47,436 bases of DNA from contig CAZOWL010000022.1 in NCBI GenBank assembly GCA_964583605.1, positions 1 through 47,436 on the forward strand, read 5' to 3'. The DNA is from CAZOWL01 sp964583605 (GTDB taxonomy: Bacteria > Pseudomonadota > Gammaproteobacteria > Chromatiales > Chromatiaceae). The number at the start of each line of letters is the position of its first letter. The first letter of the stretch is position 1. Positions 20,129 through 29,162 of the stretch are shown piece by piece. The notes under the pieces were generated by a model. It ran no database searches and was not told the origin of the DNA. It was given only the letters and a program-made list of their open reading frames with translations. A program made the position numbers and the translations under genes.

Positions 20129-21651
20129 GCACCATCCTCCAACCGCTCATCCGTTCCCGCCTCGGCAAACCAGGGCTCACGGGCCTTCATGATGAGCCGG
20201 GCTGCTCGCTCCGCGTCGAGCCCGCCAATCTCGAGCAGCTCATCCACTGACTGCTCGGCCAGATCCTCGACCGTCTCGACGCCGCGCTCGACAAGGGCAG
20301 CCGCCAGCGTCTCATCCATCTCCTCAAGCTCCAGGAGATCGGCGGTCGACGTAGCGGTCAGACTCTCCTCGCTGGCGATGGCCCGGGTCAACATCAAGTC
20401 CTTCGCCCGCGCGCGCAGTTGCGTGATCGTATCCTCATCAAGCTCGTCGATCGCGCGGAGCTCGGCTATCGGCACGTAAGCCACCTCGTCAACGCTCGTG
20501 AAGCCCTCATCAACCAACACCATGGCGACAGACTCGTCCACCTGGAGCTGGTCGATGAAGGTACGCATCAGCCGCTGTGCCTCCTGCTCGCTCTTGGCCG
20601 CCGCCTCTTCTTCGTTCATCACGTTGAGCTCCCATCCGGTGAGCTGGCTCGCGAGACGCACGTTCTGCCCGCCGCGCCCGATGGCCTGGGACAGATTCTC
20701 CTCTTTGACGGCGACGTCCATGCTGCGCGCCTCTTCATCAATAACGATGGAGACGACATCCGCGGGCGACATCGCATTGATGACGAACTGTGCGGGATTC
20801 TCGTCCCAAAAAATGATATCCACGCGCTCGCCGTTGAGCTCATTAGAGACGGCCTGCACGCGGGAGCCGCGCATCCCGACACAGGCCCCGACCGGATCGA
20901 TCCGGGGATCGGCCGTCCGCACCGCGATCTTGGCCCGCACACCCGGGTCGCGGGCCGCTGCGACGATCTCGATCAGGCCTTCGCCCACCTCTGGGACCTC
21001 CAAACGAAACAGTTCGACGAGTAACTCGGGTGCCGTGCGGCTAATGAACAACTGAGGCCCTTTCGGCTCCGGACGGACGTCGAACAGATAACCGCGCAAC
21101 CGATCTCCGGGGCGTACCGACTCGCGCGGAATGACATGGTCGCGCGGCACGAGGGCTTCGGCATTGCCACCAAGGTCGACGAGGATGCTGCCACGGTCGG
21201 CCTTCTTGACAATTCCAGTGACCAGCTCGCCCTTGCGTTCGATGAAGGCGGCGACGATCTTAGAGCGCTCAGCCTCGCGAACCTTCTGGACGATGACCTG
21301 CTTGGCGGTCTGTGCGGCGATACGCCCGAACAGGACCGATTCCATATCGTCCTCGAGGAACTGGCCCGGACTCAATGAGGCATCTAGTGCCTTGGCGGCC
21401 GACAGCGTGATCTGGCGTTCCGGTGCTTCAAGGGCTTCGCCCGGCTCTGGATCCTCGACGACCTCCCAGCGGCGGATAGTCTTGTAATCACCGCTCTTGC
21501 GGTCGATCTCGACCCGCACGTCGATGTCTCCGCCGTGCTTCTTGCGGGTCGCCGAGGCAAGCGCTGCCTCAATGGCCTCAAAGATGATGTCTTCGGGCAC
21601 GTCCTTCTCGTTCGATACGACCTCGACGACCTGGAGTATCTCTTTACTCAT
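20125..21651 (-). CDS. nusA: Transcription termination/antitermination factor NusA
   Basis: RNA polymerase-associated factor of 508 aa. It has an N-terminal RNAP-binding domain (EDIIFEAIEAALASATRKKHG), an S1 domain (GELVTGIVKKADRGSILVDLGG) and KH1/KH2 (DPVGACVGMRGSRVQAVSNELNGE; AIGRGGQNVRLASQLTGW). Two acidic C-terminal repeats follow (LVDEGFTSVDEVAYVPIAEL; LVERGVETVEDLAEQSVDEL), as in gammaproteobacteria. It sits 14 bp after rimP and overlaps infB by 4 bp. Confidence 0.97.
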
Positions 21652-21665
21652 TCGGGATGTCCGCT

Positions 21666-22124
21666 TCAGAATTCGGGGACTAGCCGAGCCGACTCCACGA
21701 CCGCCAGCGGGAGATCGATGCGATGGCCTTCAACCTCGAGGCACACGACCTCATCCTGGATGTCACCCAGGATACCCTCGAAGTTGCGTCGACCATCCTG
21801 CTTAGTCCGCAGCCTGATCCGGGCGCGGCAGCCTCGAAACCGCGCATAATGCTCACGCGTAAACAAGGGCCGATCGAGTCCAGGCGATGAGACTTCCAGG
21901 TCGTATTCACCAGCTACCGGGTCTTCGACATCGAATACGCCGCTGAGCTGATGACTGACGGCCGCGCAGTCGTCCAGCGTGATACCCTCTGCCTGGTCGA
22001 TGTAAACGCGCAGTAAGGCGCGCCCGCCGCCACGAGGAAGAAAATCGACACCCAAGAGCTCGTAGCCCATTGGCTCGACGACCCCTCGGGCCAAGTCGAT
22101 CAATCTATTGTCCGCGTAAGACAT
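21666..22124 (-). CDS. rimP: Ribosome maturation factor RimP
   Basis: Protein of 152 aa needed for 30S assembly. The ATG at 22124 (MSYADNRLIDLARGVVEPMGYELLGVDF) is preferred over an upstream ATG that falls in the leader hairpin region. Family signs are GYELLGVDF, LRVYIDQAEGITLDDCAAVSHQLSGVFDVEDP, and YDLEVSSPGLDRPL. It is the first gene of the rimP-nusA-infB operon. An intrinsic-terminator-like hairpin lies about 20 nt before its ribosome site. Confidence 0.96.
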   Translation of the reverse strand: MSYADNRLIDLARGVVEPMGYELLGVDFLPRGGGRALLRVYIDQAEGITLDDCAAVSHQLSGVFDVEDPVAGEYDLEVSSPGLDRPLFTREHYARFRGCRARIRLRTKQDGRRNFEGILGDIQDEVVCLEVEGHRIDLPLAVVESARLVPEF

Positions 22125-22135
22125 CGAGTCCCGTC

Positions 22136-22162
22136 TAAAACAAAAAATGGGCCAAAGGCCCA
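22136..22162 (-). terminator. Terminator-like hairpin in the rimP leader
   Basis: On the - strand, TGGGCC-TTT-GGCCCA is followed directly by TTTTTTGTTTT, an intrinsic terminator form. It ends about 12 nt before the rimP start codon. Leader attenuators are known upstream of rimP in proteobacteria, so I read it as a possible attenuator controlling the whole operon rather than as the end of an upstream gene. Confidence 0.7.
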
Positions 22163-22215
22163 ATCTGCTGCGGCACTCTCAACACGGCGACGCGTTGTTA
22201 GAATGCGCATCATGA

Positions 22216-22246
22216 AGTAAAAAAACCCCGGTTCCGGGGCCTTTTA
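22216..22246 (-). terminator. Strong intrinsic terminator upstream of the rimP leader
   Basis: On the - strand, the stem CCCCGG-AA-CCGGGG is preceded by AAAAGG and followed by seven T residues. No gene immediately upstream on this strand is recognisable, so it may end a small RNA or a lost gene, or be the first of two attenuator hairpins. The A-run on the other side could also let it work weakly on the + strand. Confidence 0.75.
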
Positions 22247-22380
22247 ACGATTGGGCTGCATAGCCGAACCCATCACTACCTAATCCCGCAAGAATATCCG
22301 TTTGAGCGGCTCCGTGCAACACGGCGAATCTATGAGCTTTTTGGGCAGGCCATCGGGCTACCGGTCGGCGACACGATCGT

Positions 22381-22506
22381 TTACCGTGAAACTTGCAAAG
22401 CACGCTCGCTCCCTCGCCCTCCAGAAGAGGATTGCGGTGAGGGAACGATCAGGGGCGAGGCGACATGTCATGATCCGGGGTGGCTCGCCTCGCCCCATGA
22501 TCGTTA
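22381..22506 (+). mobile_element. 126-bp MITE-like repeat, copy 2
   Basis: Begins TTACCGTGAAACTTGC and ends CATGATCGTTA; it is exactly 126 bp counting both TTA ends, as in copies 1 and 4. Internal arms are slightly mutated (CCCTCCAGAAGAGG for CCCTCTGGGAGAGG). It lies 21 bp before the start of the SprT-like gene and so may have displaced or supplied its upstream signals. Confidence 0.8.
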
Positions 22507-22527
22507 GGGCCCCAGGTCAGGGCGAGT

Positions 22528-23073
22528 ATGGTCGCTGACGCCCAGTGGGCGCTCCACGAGCGCGTCGTCGCGCGCAGCCGAGCGCTGCTGAAGATGGCTG
22601 AATCCCACTATGGCCGGCCGATCCCTGCGCCAGAGATCCGCTTCGACCTGCGGGGCCAAGCCGCCGGCCAGGCTCGCATCGCTCCGGGTCGCATCAGCCT
22701 CCTACGCTACAACCCCGCCCTGTTAGCGGCGAACGTCAAGGACTTTCTAGTGCAGACAGTCGCGCACGAGGTGGCGCATCTAGTCGCGTTTGAGGTGTTC
22801 GGCCGCCACATTCGCCCGCACGGCGTCGAGTGGCAAGCCGTGATGCGACTCTTTGGGGTGCCGCCGCAGCGCTGCCACAGCTACGTGGCGACCGAGTCCG
22901 ACCGGCGCCGGCTGGCGCGCCATACCTATCACTGCGGTTGCCGTACACACGAGCTGTCGAGTATTCGGCACAACCGCATCGCTAAGGGTCAGCAATACCT
23001 CTGCCGTGCATGCGGCCAACCGCTACGGCCAGGCGGGCGCACGCTCGACGCCTCAAGACCCGAGAGCCGATGA
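22528..23073 (+). CDS. SprT-like zinc metalloprotease
   Basis: Protein of 181 aa. It has the metallopeptidase motif HEVAH (H80, E81, H84), a downstream HGVEWQAVMRLFGV and a C-terminal Cys-rich zinc ribbon (HCGC...YLCRACGQPL), as in the SprT/Spartan fold. N-terminal helices (RVVARSRALLKMAESHYGRPI) match the bacterial SprT family. Spartan in eukaryotes degrades DNA-protein crosslinks; the role of bacterial SprT is less clear. The gene stands alone. Its upstream region is almost entirely a MITE copy, and the ribosome site is weak. Confidence 0.85.
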   Translation: MVADAQWALHERVVARSRALLKMAESHYGRPIPAPEIRFDLRGQAAGQARIAPGRISLLRYNPALLAANVKDFLVQTVAHEVAHLVAFEVFGRHIRPHGVEWQAVMRLFGVPPQRCHSYVATESDRRRLARHTYHCGCRTHELSSIRHNRIAKGQQYLCRACGQPLRPGGRTLDASRPESR

Positions 23074-23413
23074 GGGGCACGCGCTCAGGCCGGTGTGACA
23101 GCCATGACACCACGAGCAGTCCGCAACGGTCTCGAAGGCTCGGCGGTCGATCCGGCTCAGGGCCAACGCCGCCGACCAGGATTCCCATGTGCTCGGGCGA
23201 CAGGTGTTGCGCGAGGGCACCCTGTCGTAGAAGAATCGCGTCCACAGGTAGAGCGCGCATGATGCACCCCCGCTCCCGACCCCTGGCGCTGCCAACCACT
23301 GGCCTCGCGATAGAGGTTTCCCGTGGGCCTCGCCCAAGCGGCGCGTGGGACCTGGAGCAAGGAGCGCGCTGCGCGGTTTGCAGGCGAACAACAGAGCCTC
23401 TTGAGTGATCGCG
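23074..23413. other. Intergenic stretch, no recognised gene
   Basis: Open frames on the - strand cross this region but change frame and do not resemble any family I know. One contains a short CSWCHGCH run. I see no terminator or repeat. It probably holds the promoter of the ATP-grasp operon. Confidence 0.4.
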
Positions 23414-24859
23414 ATGAGCATCGACTGGAGACAATACCAATGCGATGGGCTCTACGATGAGCTCGTTGCCGCACCCGGAGAGGGCAGACAACCGGTTGCC
23501 GAGCTGTTGGCGGACCTGGCAGCCTTGGGATCGGAGGAGCTCGCGCTGCGGCAGGAAGCAGCAACTCTGGCGATCAAAGAGATGGGCATCACATTCACCG
23601 TCTACTCCGAGGAGGGCGGCGCCATCGATCGTGCGTGGCCCTTCGATATCATTCCGCGAGTGATCGCCAAAGAGGAATGGGACCGTGTCGAGGCCGGCTT
23701 GAAGCAACGGGTCCAGGCGCTCAACCTTTTCATCGACGACATCTATCACGATCAGCGGATCATTGCCGACGGGGTCTTTCCGCGCGAGGTGCTGGCCAAA
23801 TCGATGAACTTCCGTCCGCAGTGCGTTGGCGTGGATCCGCCCCTCGGGGTCTGGGCGCACATCTGCGGCTCGGACTTAGTGCGCGATGCCGACGGGACCC
23901 TCTACGTCCTCGAAGACAATCTACGCGTGCCATCAGGCGTCTCCTACATGTTGGAGAATCGCCTCGTGACCAAGCGCGTCTTCCCTGAGCTCTTCGAGCA
24001 CTACGCACCGCTGCCGGTCGACGAGTACACCTCCGAGCTGTTCGATACCCTCGCTGCTTTGTCGCCGCGGCCTGCCGACTATCCTCAGGTCGTCGTGTTG
24101 ACGCCGGGGATCTACAACTCCGCGTACTTCGAGCACAGCTATCTTGCCCAGCAGATGGGCTGCGAGCTGGTCGAAGGGCGGGACCTCTTTGTCTCGGACG
24201 ATGACTGCGTCTACATGCGCACTGTCGACGGGCCGAAACGCGTGGATGTCGTCTATCGTCGCGTCGATGACCTCTTCTTGGATGCCGAAGCCTTCCGGTC
24301 AGACTCGCTGCTTGGCGTTCCAGGATTGCTGCGTGCTTGGAAGGCCGGCAACCTGGCGCTCGCCAACGCGCCCGGTGCTGGCGTCGCCGATGACAAGGTG
24401 GTCTACGCGTTTGTACCGGACATCATTCGCTATTATCTCGACGAAGATCCCATCATCCCGAACGTGCCAACCTATCGCTGTATGGATCCGGACGCCCTGA
24501 AGTGGGTGATCGAGCATATGGCCGAGTTGGTCGTCAAGCCGGCCAACGAGTCGGGCGGCTACGGTATGCTCGTCGGACCGGCGTCGACGCAAGCGGAGCG
24601 CGAGCGCTTTGCCGAGCGGATCAAGGCTGACCCACGCAACTATATCGCGCAGCCGGCACTCAAGCTCTCGACCGTCCCGACCGTGGTCAAGGGAGGGATC
24701 GAGCCGCGTCATGTCGATCTCCGGCCCTTCATCCTGTCGGCCGACCGGCAGCGCGTGACCATGGGCGGGCTCACGCGCGTGGCCATGCGGCAAGGCTCGC
24801 TGGTCGTCAACTCCTCGCAAGGCGGCGGCAGCAAGGACACCTGGATCGTACCGGCCTAG
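23414..24859 (+). CDS. Circularly permuted ATP-grasp protein (type 2)
   Basis: Protein of 481 aa; ATG at 23414, with an in-frame GTG three codons earlier. Family marks (former DUF404/407) are FTVYSEEGGAIDRAWPFDIIPR, QRVQALNLFIDDIYHDQ, YVLEDNLRVPSGVSYMLENR and VVKPANESGGYGM, the permuted ATP-binding loop. RPFILSADRQRVTMGGLTRVA comes later, and it ends in SSQGGGSKDTWI. ATP-grasp enzymes join a carboxylate to an amine or thiol through an acyl-phosphate. The product of this family is unknown. It is paired with the alpha-E gene 57 bp downstream, as usual. The common third partner, a transglutaminase-like protein, is absent. Confidence 0.92.
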   Translation: MSIDWRQYQCDGLYDELVAAPGEGRQPVAELLADLAALGSEELALRQEAATLAIKEMGITFTVYSEEGGAIDRAWPFDIIPRVIAKEEWDRVEAGLKQRVQALNLFIDDIYHDQRIIADGVFPREVLAKSMNFRPQCVGVDPPLGVWAHICGSDLVRDADGTLYVLEDNLRVPSGVSYMLENRLVTKRVFPELFEHYAPLPVDEYTSELFDTLAALSPRPADYPQVVVLTPGIYNSAYFEHSYLAQQMGCELVEGRDLFVSDDDCVYMRTVDGPKRVDVVYRRVDDLFLDAEAFRSDSLLGVPGLLRAWKAGNLALANAPGAGVADDKVVYAFVPDIIRYYLDEDPIIPNVPTYRCMDPDALKWVIEHMAELVVKPANESGGYGMLVGPASTQAERERFAERIKADPRNYIAQPALKLSTVPTVVKGGIEPRHVDLRPFILSADRQRVTMGGLTRVAMRQGSLVVNSSQGGGSKDTWIVPA

Positions 24860-24916
24860 TCACCGTTGTATGACGCTGGCGCACGAGCGCCTCGTATCCG
24901 AGCGGGGATCATCGCG

Positions 24917-25861
24917 ATGCTCTCACGAGTCGCTGAGAATATTTACTGGCTGGCCCGCTACGTCGAGCGCGCGGAGAACACCGCACGTATCGTCATGGTC
25001 AACGCCAATCTGCTGTTGGACTTGCCCAAGGGCATCGCTCCAGGCTGGCGTCCACTCATCGAAATCACGGGGGCGAACGAGCTCTTCGAGCGGCATTATA
25101 AGGAGTACGGCGAGCGTCAGGTCGTGCGCTTCCTGCTGGGTGACGAGCGTCATCCGGGCTCGATCTTGAGCGCCTTGGCCGCGGCGCGGGAGAACTGCCG
25201 GACGATCCGCGACATCGTGCCGCGCGAAGGCTGGGAGCAGATCAACGAGCTCTACCTCTTCGCGAGCGACGACCTGCAGCGCGGCATGACCAAGAGCGGA
25301 CGCTATGCCTATCTCAGGCGCCTCATACTCGGCGCCCAGACGATCACAGGGCTATTGGCAGGTACCATGCTCCAGGACCAGGGCTACGACTTTCTGCGCA
25401 TCGGACGCAACCTGGAGCGCGCCGACATGACGACGCGTCTCGTCGACGTCCGCTCTGCAAGCCTGCTGCCCGAGGCCACGACGGAGCTGCGCCCATACGA
25501 CACCATCCAATGGGTAAGCGTGTTGAAATCTCTGACGGCATACCAGATGTACCGCCGCAGTGAGCAGCTCAGGGTCGAGCGCGGCCCCGTCCTCAGATTC
25601 CTGCTTCAGAGTGGCGAGTTTCCGCGCGCCGCCTCGTACTGCATCGACGCGGTCCGTGCGAGCTTGGAGCGATTGCCGCGCAACGAGTCGTGCCTGCGGG
25701 TGGCTGGACGACTGAAGCGAAATTTGGACGGAGCGAATCTTGCCGAGCTCGACCCGCAAGAGCTGCATGAATTTGTCGACGAGCTTCAGGGCGATATCGG
25801 GATACTCCACGACGAGATCGCAGAGAGCTGGTTTCCACCACCGTTACCTGCGGGCGATTGA
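24917..25861 (+). CDS. Alpha-E domain protein (DUF403)
   Basis: All-helical protein of 314 aa from the ATG at 24917, with GGGGA about 9 nt upstream. The frame is open upstream, but MLSRVAENIYWLARYVERAENTARIV is the conserved beginning of the family. Other marks are REGWEQINELYLF, FLRIGRNLERADMTTRLVDVRS and QWVSVLKSLTAYQMYRR. These proteins nearly always accompany a permuted ATP-grasp protein and probably act with it; no catalytic activity is established. Confidence 0.92.
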   Translation: MLSRVAENIYWLARYVERAENTARIVMVNANLLLDLPKGIAPGWRPLIEITGANELFERHYKEYGERQVVRFLLGDERHPGSILSALAAARENCRTIRDIVPREGWEQINELYLFASDDLQRGMTKSGRYAYLRRLILGAQTITGLLAGTMLQDQGYDFLRIGRNLERADMTTRLVDVRSASLLPEATTELRPYDTIQWVSVLKSLTAYQMYRRSEQLRVERGPVLRFLLQSGEFPRAASYCIDAVRASLERLPRNESCLRVAGRLKRNLDGANLAELDPQELHEFVDELQGDIGILHDEIAESWFPPPLPAGD

Positions 25862-25913
25862 CGCAGAGCTGTCATGCCAAGCGGCGATTGGAAGGGCGCA
25901 GAGGCAGGGGCCT

Positions 25914-26045
25914 CTAAGATGACATTCGCGCGCCACGTTCGCTCCCTCGCCCTCTGGGAGAGGGTTGGGGTGAGGGAACGATCCGGGTCAGGGGCGAGGC
26001 AACATGTCATGGTCCGGGGTGGCTCGGCTCGCCCCATGGTCGTCA
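25914..26045 (+). mobile_element. MITE-like repeat, copy 3 (degenerate ends)
   Basis: The core CCCTCTGGGAGAGGGTTGGG and the arm GGCTCGCCCCATG are well conserved. The ends have drifted (CTA...TCA instead of TTA...TTA), and a 6-bp insertion (CCGGGT) extends it to 132 bp. It lies between the alpha-E gene and the ATPase and interrupts no recognisable gene. Confidence 0.8.
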
Positions 26046-26092
26046 ATGGAGTGCTGGACGGCAGCGGCGCCTGCAGCTGGCTGACCGAATCT

Positions 26093-26152
26093 GCTTCACG
26101 TAAGGGGGCTTCACGTGAGGGGGCTTCACGTGAGGGGGCTTCACGCGAGGGG
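26093..26152. repeat. Four tandem 15-bp repeats
   Basis: GCTTCACGTAAGGGG, GCTTCACGTGAGGGG twice and GCTTCACGCGAGGGG follow each other without gaps. The middle units contain the palindrome TCACGTGA (CACGTG core). Unit length and lack of spacers exclude a CRISPR array. It may be a slippage-generated minisatellite or a cluster of binding sites, about 250 bp before the ATPase start. Confidence 0.85.
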
Positions 26153-26399
26153 CCTCTCCGGGAGCGAGCCTGCGCGACATGACCGCCAGCCTGGATGCAT
26201 CCTCGTGGGCCGGCTCACCGGCTCCCCGCGCCAGTCGACCGCCCCTCGGTGCGCGTGACAGCAGCCGCTCCGCTCGTCGCCTTTCGCCGCTCTGATAGAC
26301 TTCGCGCCGTTTTTGCGATCTTGGTCCCGCCTCCGCGGACCTATCGGAGGCTCGGGGCGTCCACAACAATCTGAGAATCGAGGTTACTGGAAGAAGGAC

Positions 26400-29087
26400 A
26401 TGAAATTCACCTATCCGGGCTTGACAGATGACGAGGTTGTGCGCTCACGCGCCGAGCATGGCTCCAATGCGGTGGCCAGTCAGGAGAGCGAAGGCTTCTG
26501 GGATAAGCTCGTCGGCAATTTGAAGGATCCCATTATCGTAATTCTGATCGTTGCCCTGCTGATCACGTTGCTGCTGTGGCTCTTTGGCTATGCCGAGTGG
26601 TACGAGAGCGTCGGCATCGGGCTGGCGGTGGTGATCGCGACCTTCGTGGCGACCTGGTCGGAGCACAGCAACGAGCAATCCTTCCAGAAGCTGCTCGAAG
26701 AGGCCTCACTGATCCAGGTCAAAGTCTTCCGTAACGGGCACCTGACCGAGATCCCAATCAATGAGCTTGTCGTCGGGGATTACGTGCTGCTCCAGCCCGG
26801 CGATACGGTGCCGACCGACGGCCTGGTGATTGCCGGCCACGCCGAGGTCGACGAGGCCGCGTTGACGGGAGAATCGGAGCCCGTGCAGAAGGTCGCCTTG
26901 ACCGAGGACACCGATGCGGCGAGCGCTCCCGATGAGAGTCGGCTGTATCGTGCCGGGTTGCTGGTCGATGGCGAGTGCGTCATGCGCGCGAGCGCCGTCG
27001 GCGACCAGACCCGTTACGGGCAGACGATGAAGGAGCTCGTCTCCGCCGAGGATCGCCTCTCGCCACTGCAGCACAAACTGACGGCCCTCGGCGGCCACAT
27101 TGCGACCTTCGGTTACGTCGGCGCGACCTTCATCTTCCTCGCCTTCATGTTTAACAACATCTTCCTGCAGGGCGGTGGCTTCGAGGCCTATTGGGCCCAG
27201 GACAGTGGCGTCATCGTCAAGGACCTGGTGACAGCAGCCATTCTGGCGATCATTGTCATCGTCGTGGCGGTGCCCGAAGGACTGCCGATGATGATCGCGA
27301 TGGTTCTGGCGATCAACATGAAGAAGCTTCTGAGCGTCAAGGTTCTGGTGCGTAAGCTCCTTGGGATCGAGACGGCCGGTAGCCTCAACATCCTGTTCAG
27401 CGACAAGACCGGCACCCTCACCCAAGGGCGCCTTGCCGTCGGCGCCTTCGTCACCGGCAACAGCACGCGTTACGAGCGCCTCGAGGATATCCCCGAGGCC
27501 CTGCGCGGGACGACGGGGTTCGCGCTGCGCAACAACACCAGCGCGATCATCGACACCAGCGACCCGAACGACATCAAGATGGTCGGCGCCGACCGCACCG
27601 AGCAGGCCTTGCTGCGTTTCGTCACGCCATATCTCGTTCAGGAATCCAACGTTGAGATCGTCGACCTGATCCCGTTCAACAGCAGCCGCAAATTCTCGGC
27701 GATGCAGGTCACGGGTGAGCGATCGCTGACGCTAGTGAAAGGGGCGCCTGAGGTAGTGCTGCAGAACTGCCGCCGGTATCTCGACGGCGACGGAGAGGCC
27801 CATGATCTGAGCGAGCCGGAGGCGGTCACGGGCGCGATGCGCGAGCTTTCAACGCGGGCGATGCGGCTGATTGCGGTGGCGGTGAGCGACACGCCGATCG
27901 ACGGGAGCAAAGACCTGCCGGCCGACCTCACACTCGTTGGTGTGCTGGGCATGCGCGACGAGCTGCGCGAGACCGCCTACGCTTCGGTGAAGACGGCCAA
28001 GGACGCCGGCATCCATGTTGTCATGATCACCGGCGATGCCAAGGAGACGGCCGAGGCCATCGCCAAGGACGTCGGGCTGCTCGAAGATGACCCAGAGGCC
28101 GTCGTGCTCACCTCCGTCGAGCTGGCCCAGCTCTCCGATGACGAGGTCAAGAATCTCCTCCCCCACCTCTACGTGGTCGCCCGCGCCTTCCCGACCGATA
28201 AGAGCCGCCTGGTCAAGCTCACCAAGGAGCTCGGTCTGGTCGCCGGCATGACCGGCGACGGGGTCAATGATGCGCCGGCGGTCAAGAACGCTGATGTCGG
28301 CTTTGCGATGGGCAGCGGCACCGAGATGACCAAGGAGTCGAGCGACATCGTCATCCTGGATGACAACTTCTCGTCGCTGACGAAGGCCGTGCTCTATGGC
28401 CGCACGCTGTTCAAATCGATACGGAAGTTTTTGATATTTCAGCTTACCGTCAACGTATCAGCGATCCTTGTGGTATTCCTCGGCCAGTTCTTCGGGTTCG
28501 ATCTGCCGCTGACGATGACGCAGCTCTTGTGGCTCAACATCATCATGGATACGTTGGCCGGACTCGCCTTTGCTGGTGAGGCCGCGTTGCAGCGCTACAT
28601 GCAGGAGAAGCCGCTGCGCCGCGACGAGCCGCTCATTAACGCCGACATGTGGTCTTCGATCCTCATCAACGGGGGCCTCATCGCCGTGCTCAGCATCCTG
28701 TTCCTGACCAGCCCGATCACCCAGTCTTGGTTTTCCGGCGGGTTCACGCCGGGCTCGGCAGAGGCCGAGGCGAAGTTCCTGACGGCCTTCTTCGCCTTCT
28801 TCGTGTTCGTGCACGTATTCAACACCTTCAACGCGCGCACGCAGGGGCTGGACCTATTCGAGCATCTGCTCGATAACCGACTCTTCTCCATCATCATCCC
28901 GTCGATTATGGTCATCCAGGTCTTCTTCATCTCCTTCGGCGGCGAGATCTTGCGAACGGTCGGTCTCTCCTTCGACGAATGGCTAGGCGTCCTGATGCTG
29001 GCCGGCCTGATCATCCCGATCGATATGTTGCGCAAGGTCGTCCGCAATCGGTTGTTCGGCAACCCCGTGCATTACGCGTCCGGTTGA
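26400..29087 (+). CDS. P2B-type calcium-translocating P-type ATPase
   Basis: Inner-membrane cation pump of 895 aa. The ATG at 26400 follows GAAGAAGGAC; the frame is open upstream but the family begins at YPGLTDDEVVRSR. The actuator motif TGES is at 156-159 and the M4 motif VAVPEGLP precedes the phosphorylation loop. DKTGTLT carries phospho-Asp335, and the hinge MTGDGVNDAPA lies near 615. C-terminal helices M5-M10 include QLLWLNIIMDTLAGLAFA. PEGLP with AINMKKLL and NDAP is the pattern of plasma-membrane-type Ca2+ pumps, so Ca2+ export is the likely role, though Mn2+ cannot be excluded. No neighbour shares the strand and spacing needed for an operon. Confidence 0.9.
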   Translation: MKFTYPGLTDDEVVRSRAEHGSNAVASQESEGFWDKLVGNLKDPIIVILIVALLITLLLWLFGYAEWYESVGIGLAVVIATFVATWSEHSNEQSFQKLLEEASLIQVKVFRNGHLTEIPINELVVGDYVLLQPGDTVPTDGLVIAGHAEVDEAALTGESEPVQKVALTEDTDAASAPDESRLYRAGLLVDGECVMRASAVGDQTRYGQTMKELVSAEDRLSPLQHKLTALGGHIATFGYVGATFIFLAFMFNNIFLQGGGFEAYWAQDSGVIVKDLVTAAILAIIVIVVAVPEGLPMMIAMVLAINMKKLLSVKVLVRKLLGIETAGSLNILFSDKTGTLTQGRLAVGAFVTGNSTRYERLEDIPEALRGTTGFALRNNTSAIIDTSDPNDIKMVGADRTEQALLRFVTPYLVQESNVEIVDLIPFNSSRKFSAMQVTGERSLTLVKGAPEVVLQNCRRYLDGDGEAHDLSEPEAVTGAMRELSTRAMRLIAVAVSDTPIDGSKDLPADLTLVGVLGMRDELRETAYASVKTAKDAGIHVVMITGDAKETAEAIAKDVGLLEDDPEAVVLTSVELAQLSDDEVKNLLPHLYVVARAFPTDKSRLVKLTKELGLVAGMTGDGVNDAPAVKNADVGFAMGSGTEMTKESSDIVILDDNFSSLTKAVLYGRTLFKSIRKFLIFQLTVNVSAILVVFLGQFFGFDLPLTMTQLLWLNIIMDTLAGLAFAGEAALQRYMQEKPLRRDEPLINADMWSSILINGGLIAVLSILFLTSPITQSWFSGGFTPGSAEAEAKFLTAFFAFFVFVHVFNTFNARTQGLDLFEHLLDNRLFSIIIPSIMVIQVFFISFGGEILRTVGLSFDEWLGVLMLAGLIIPIDMLRKVVRNRLFGNPVHYASG

Positions 29088-29162
29088 CGGCTACCATAAC
29101 CAGGATCCCGCGACGCTGATTTGGGGCAGGGAGGCCCCAGGAATCCGGGGGCATTGATCCGC

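Larger units (their letters stand above)
25862..26399. other. Repeat-rich intergenic stretch before the P-type ATPase
   Basis: Contains MITE copy 3 (25914-26045) and a 4 x 15 bp tandem repeat (26093-26152), then about 250 bp without a recognised gene leading to the ATPase. The promoter of the ATPase should lie in the last 200 bp, but I could not single out a convincing one. Confidence 0.6.

Noticed and set aside
22247..22380. tRNA or small RNA gene ending at the 22216-22246 terminator
   Set aside because: I looked for a cloverleaf and for a CCA end and found none; a small RNA cannot be shown without transcript data.
23053..23421. - strand frame with CSWCHGCH as a metal-binding protein
   Set aside because: The motif is isolated, the rest is low-complexity, and the frame overlaps the start of the ATP-grasp gene without a ribosome site.
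26093..26152. CRISPR array
   Set aside because: Units are 15 bp and contiguous, without spacers; no cas genes in the window.
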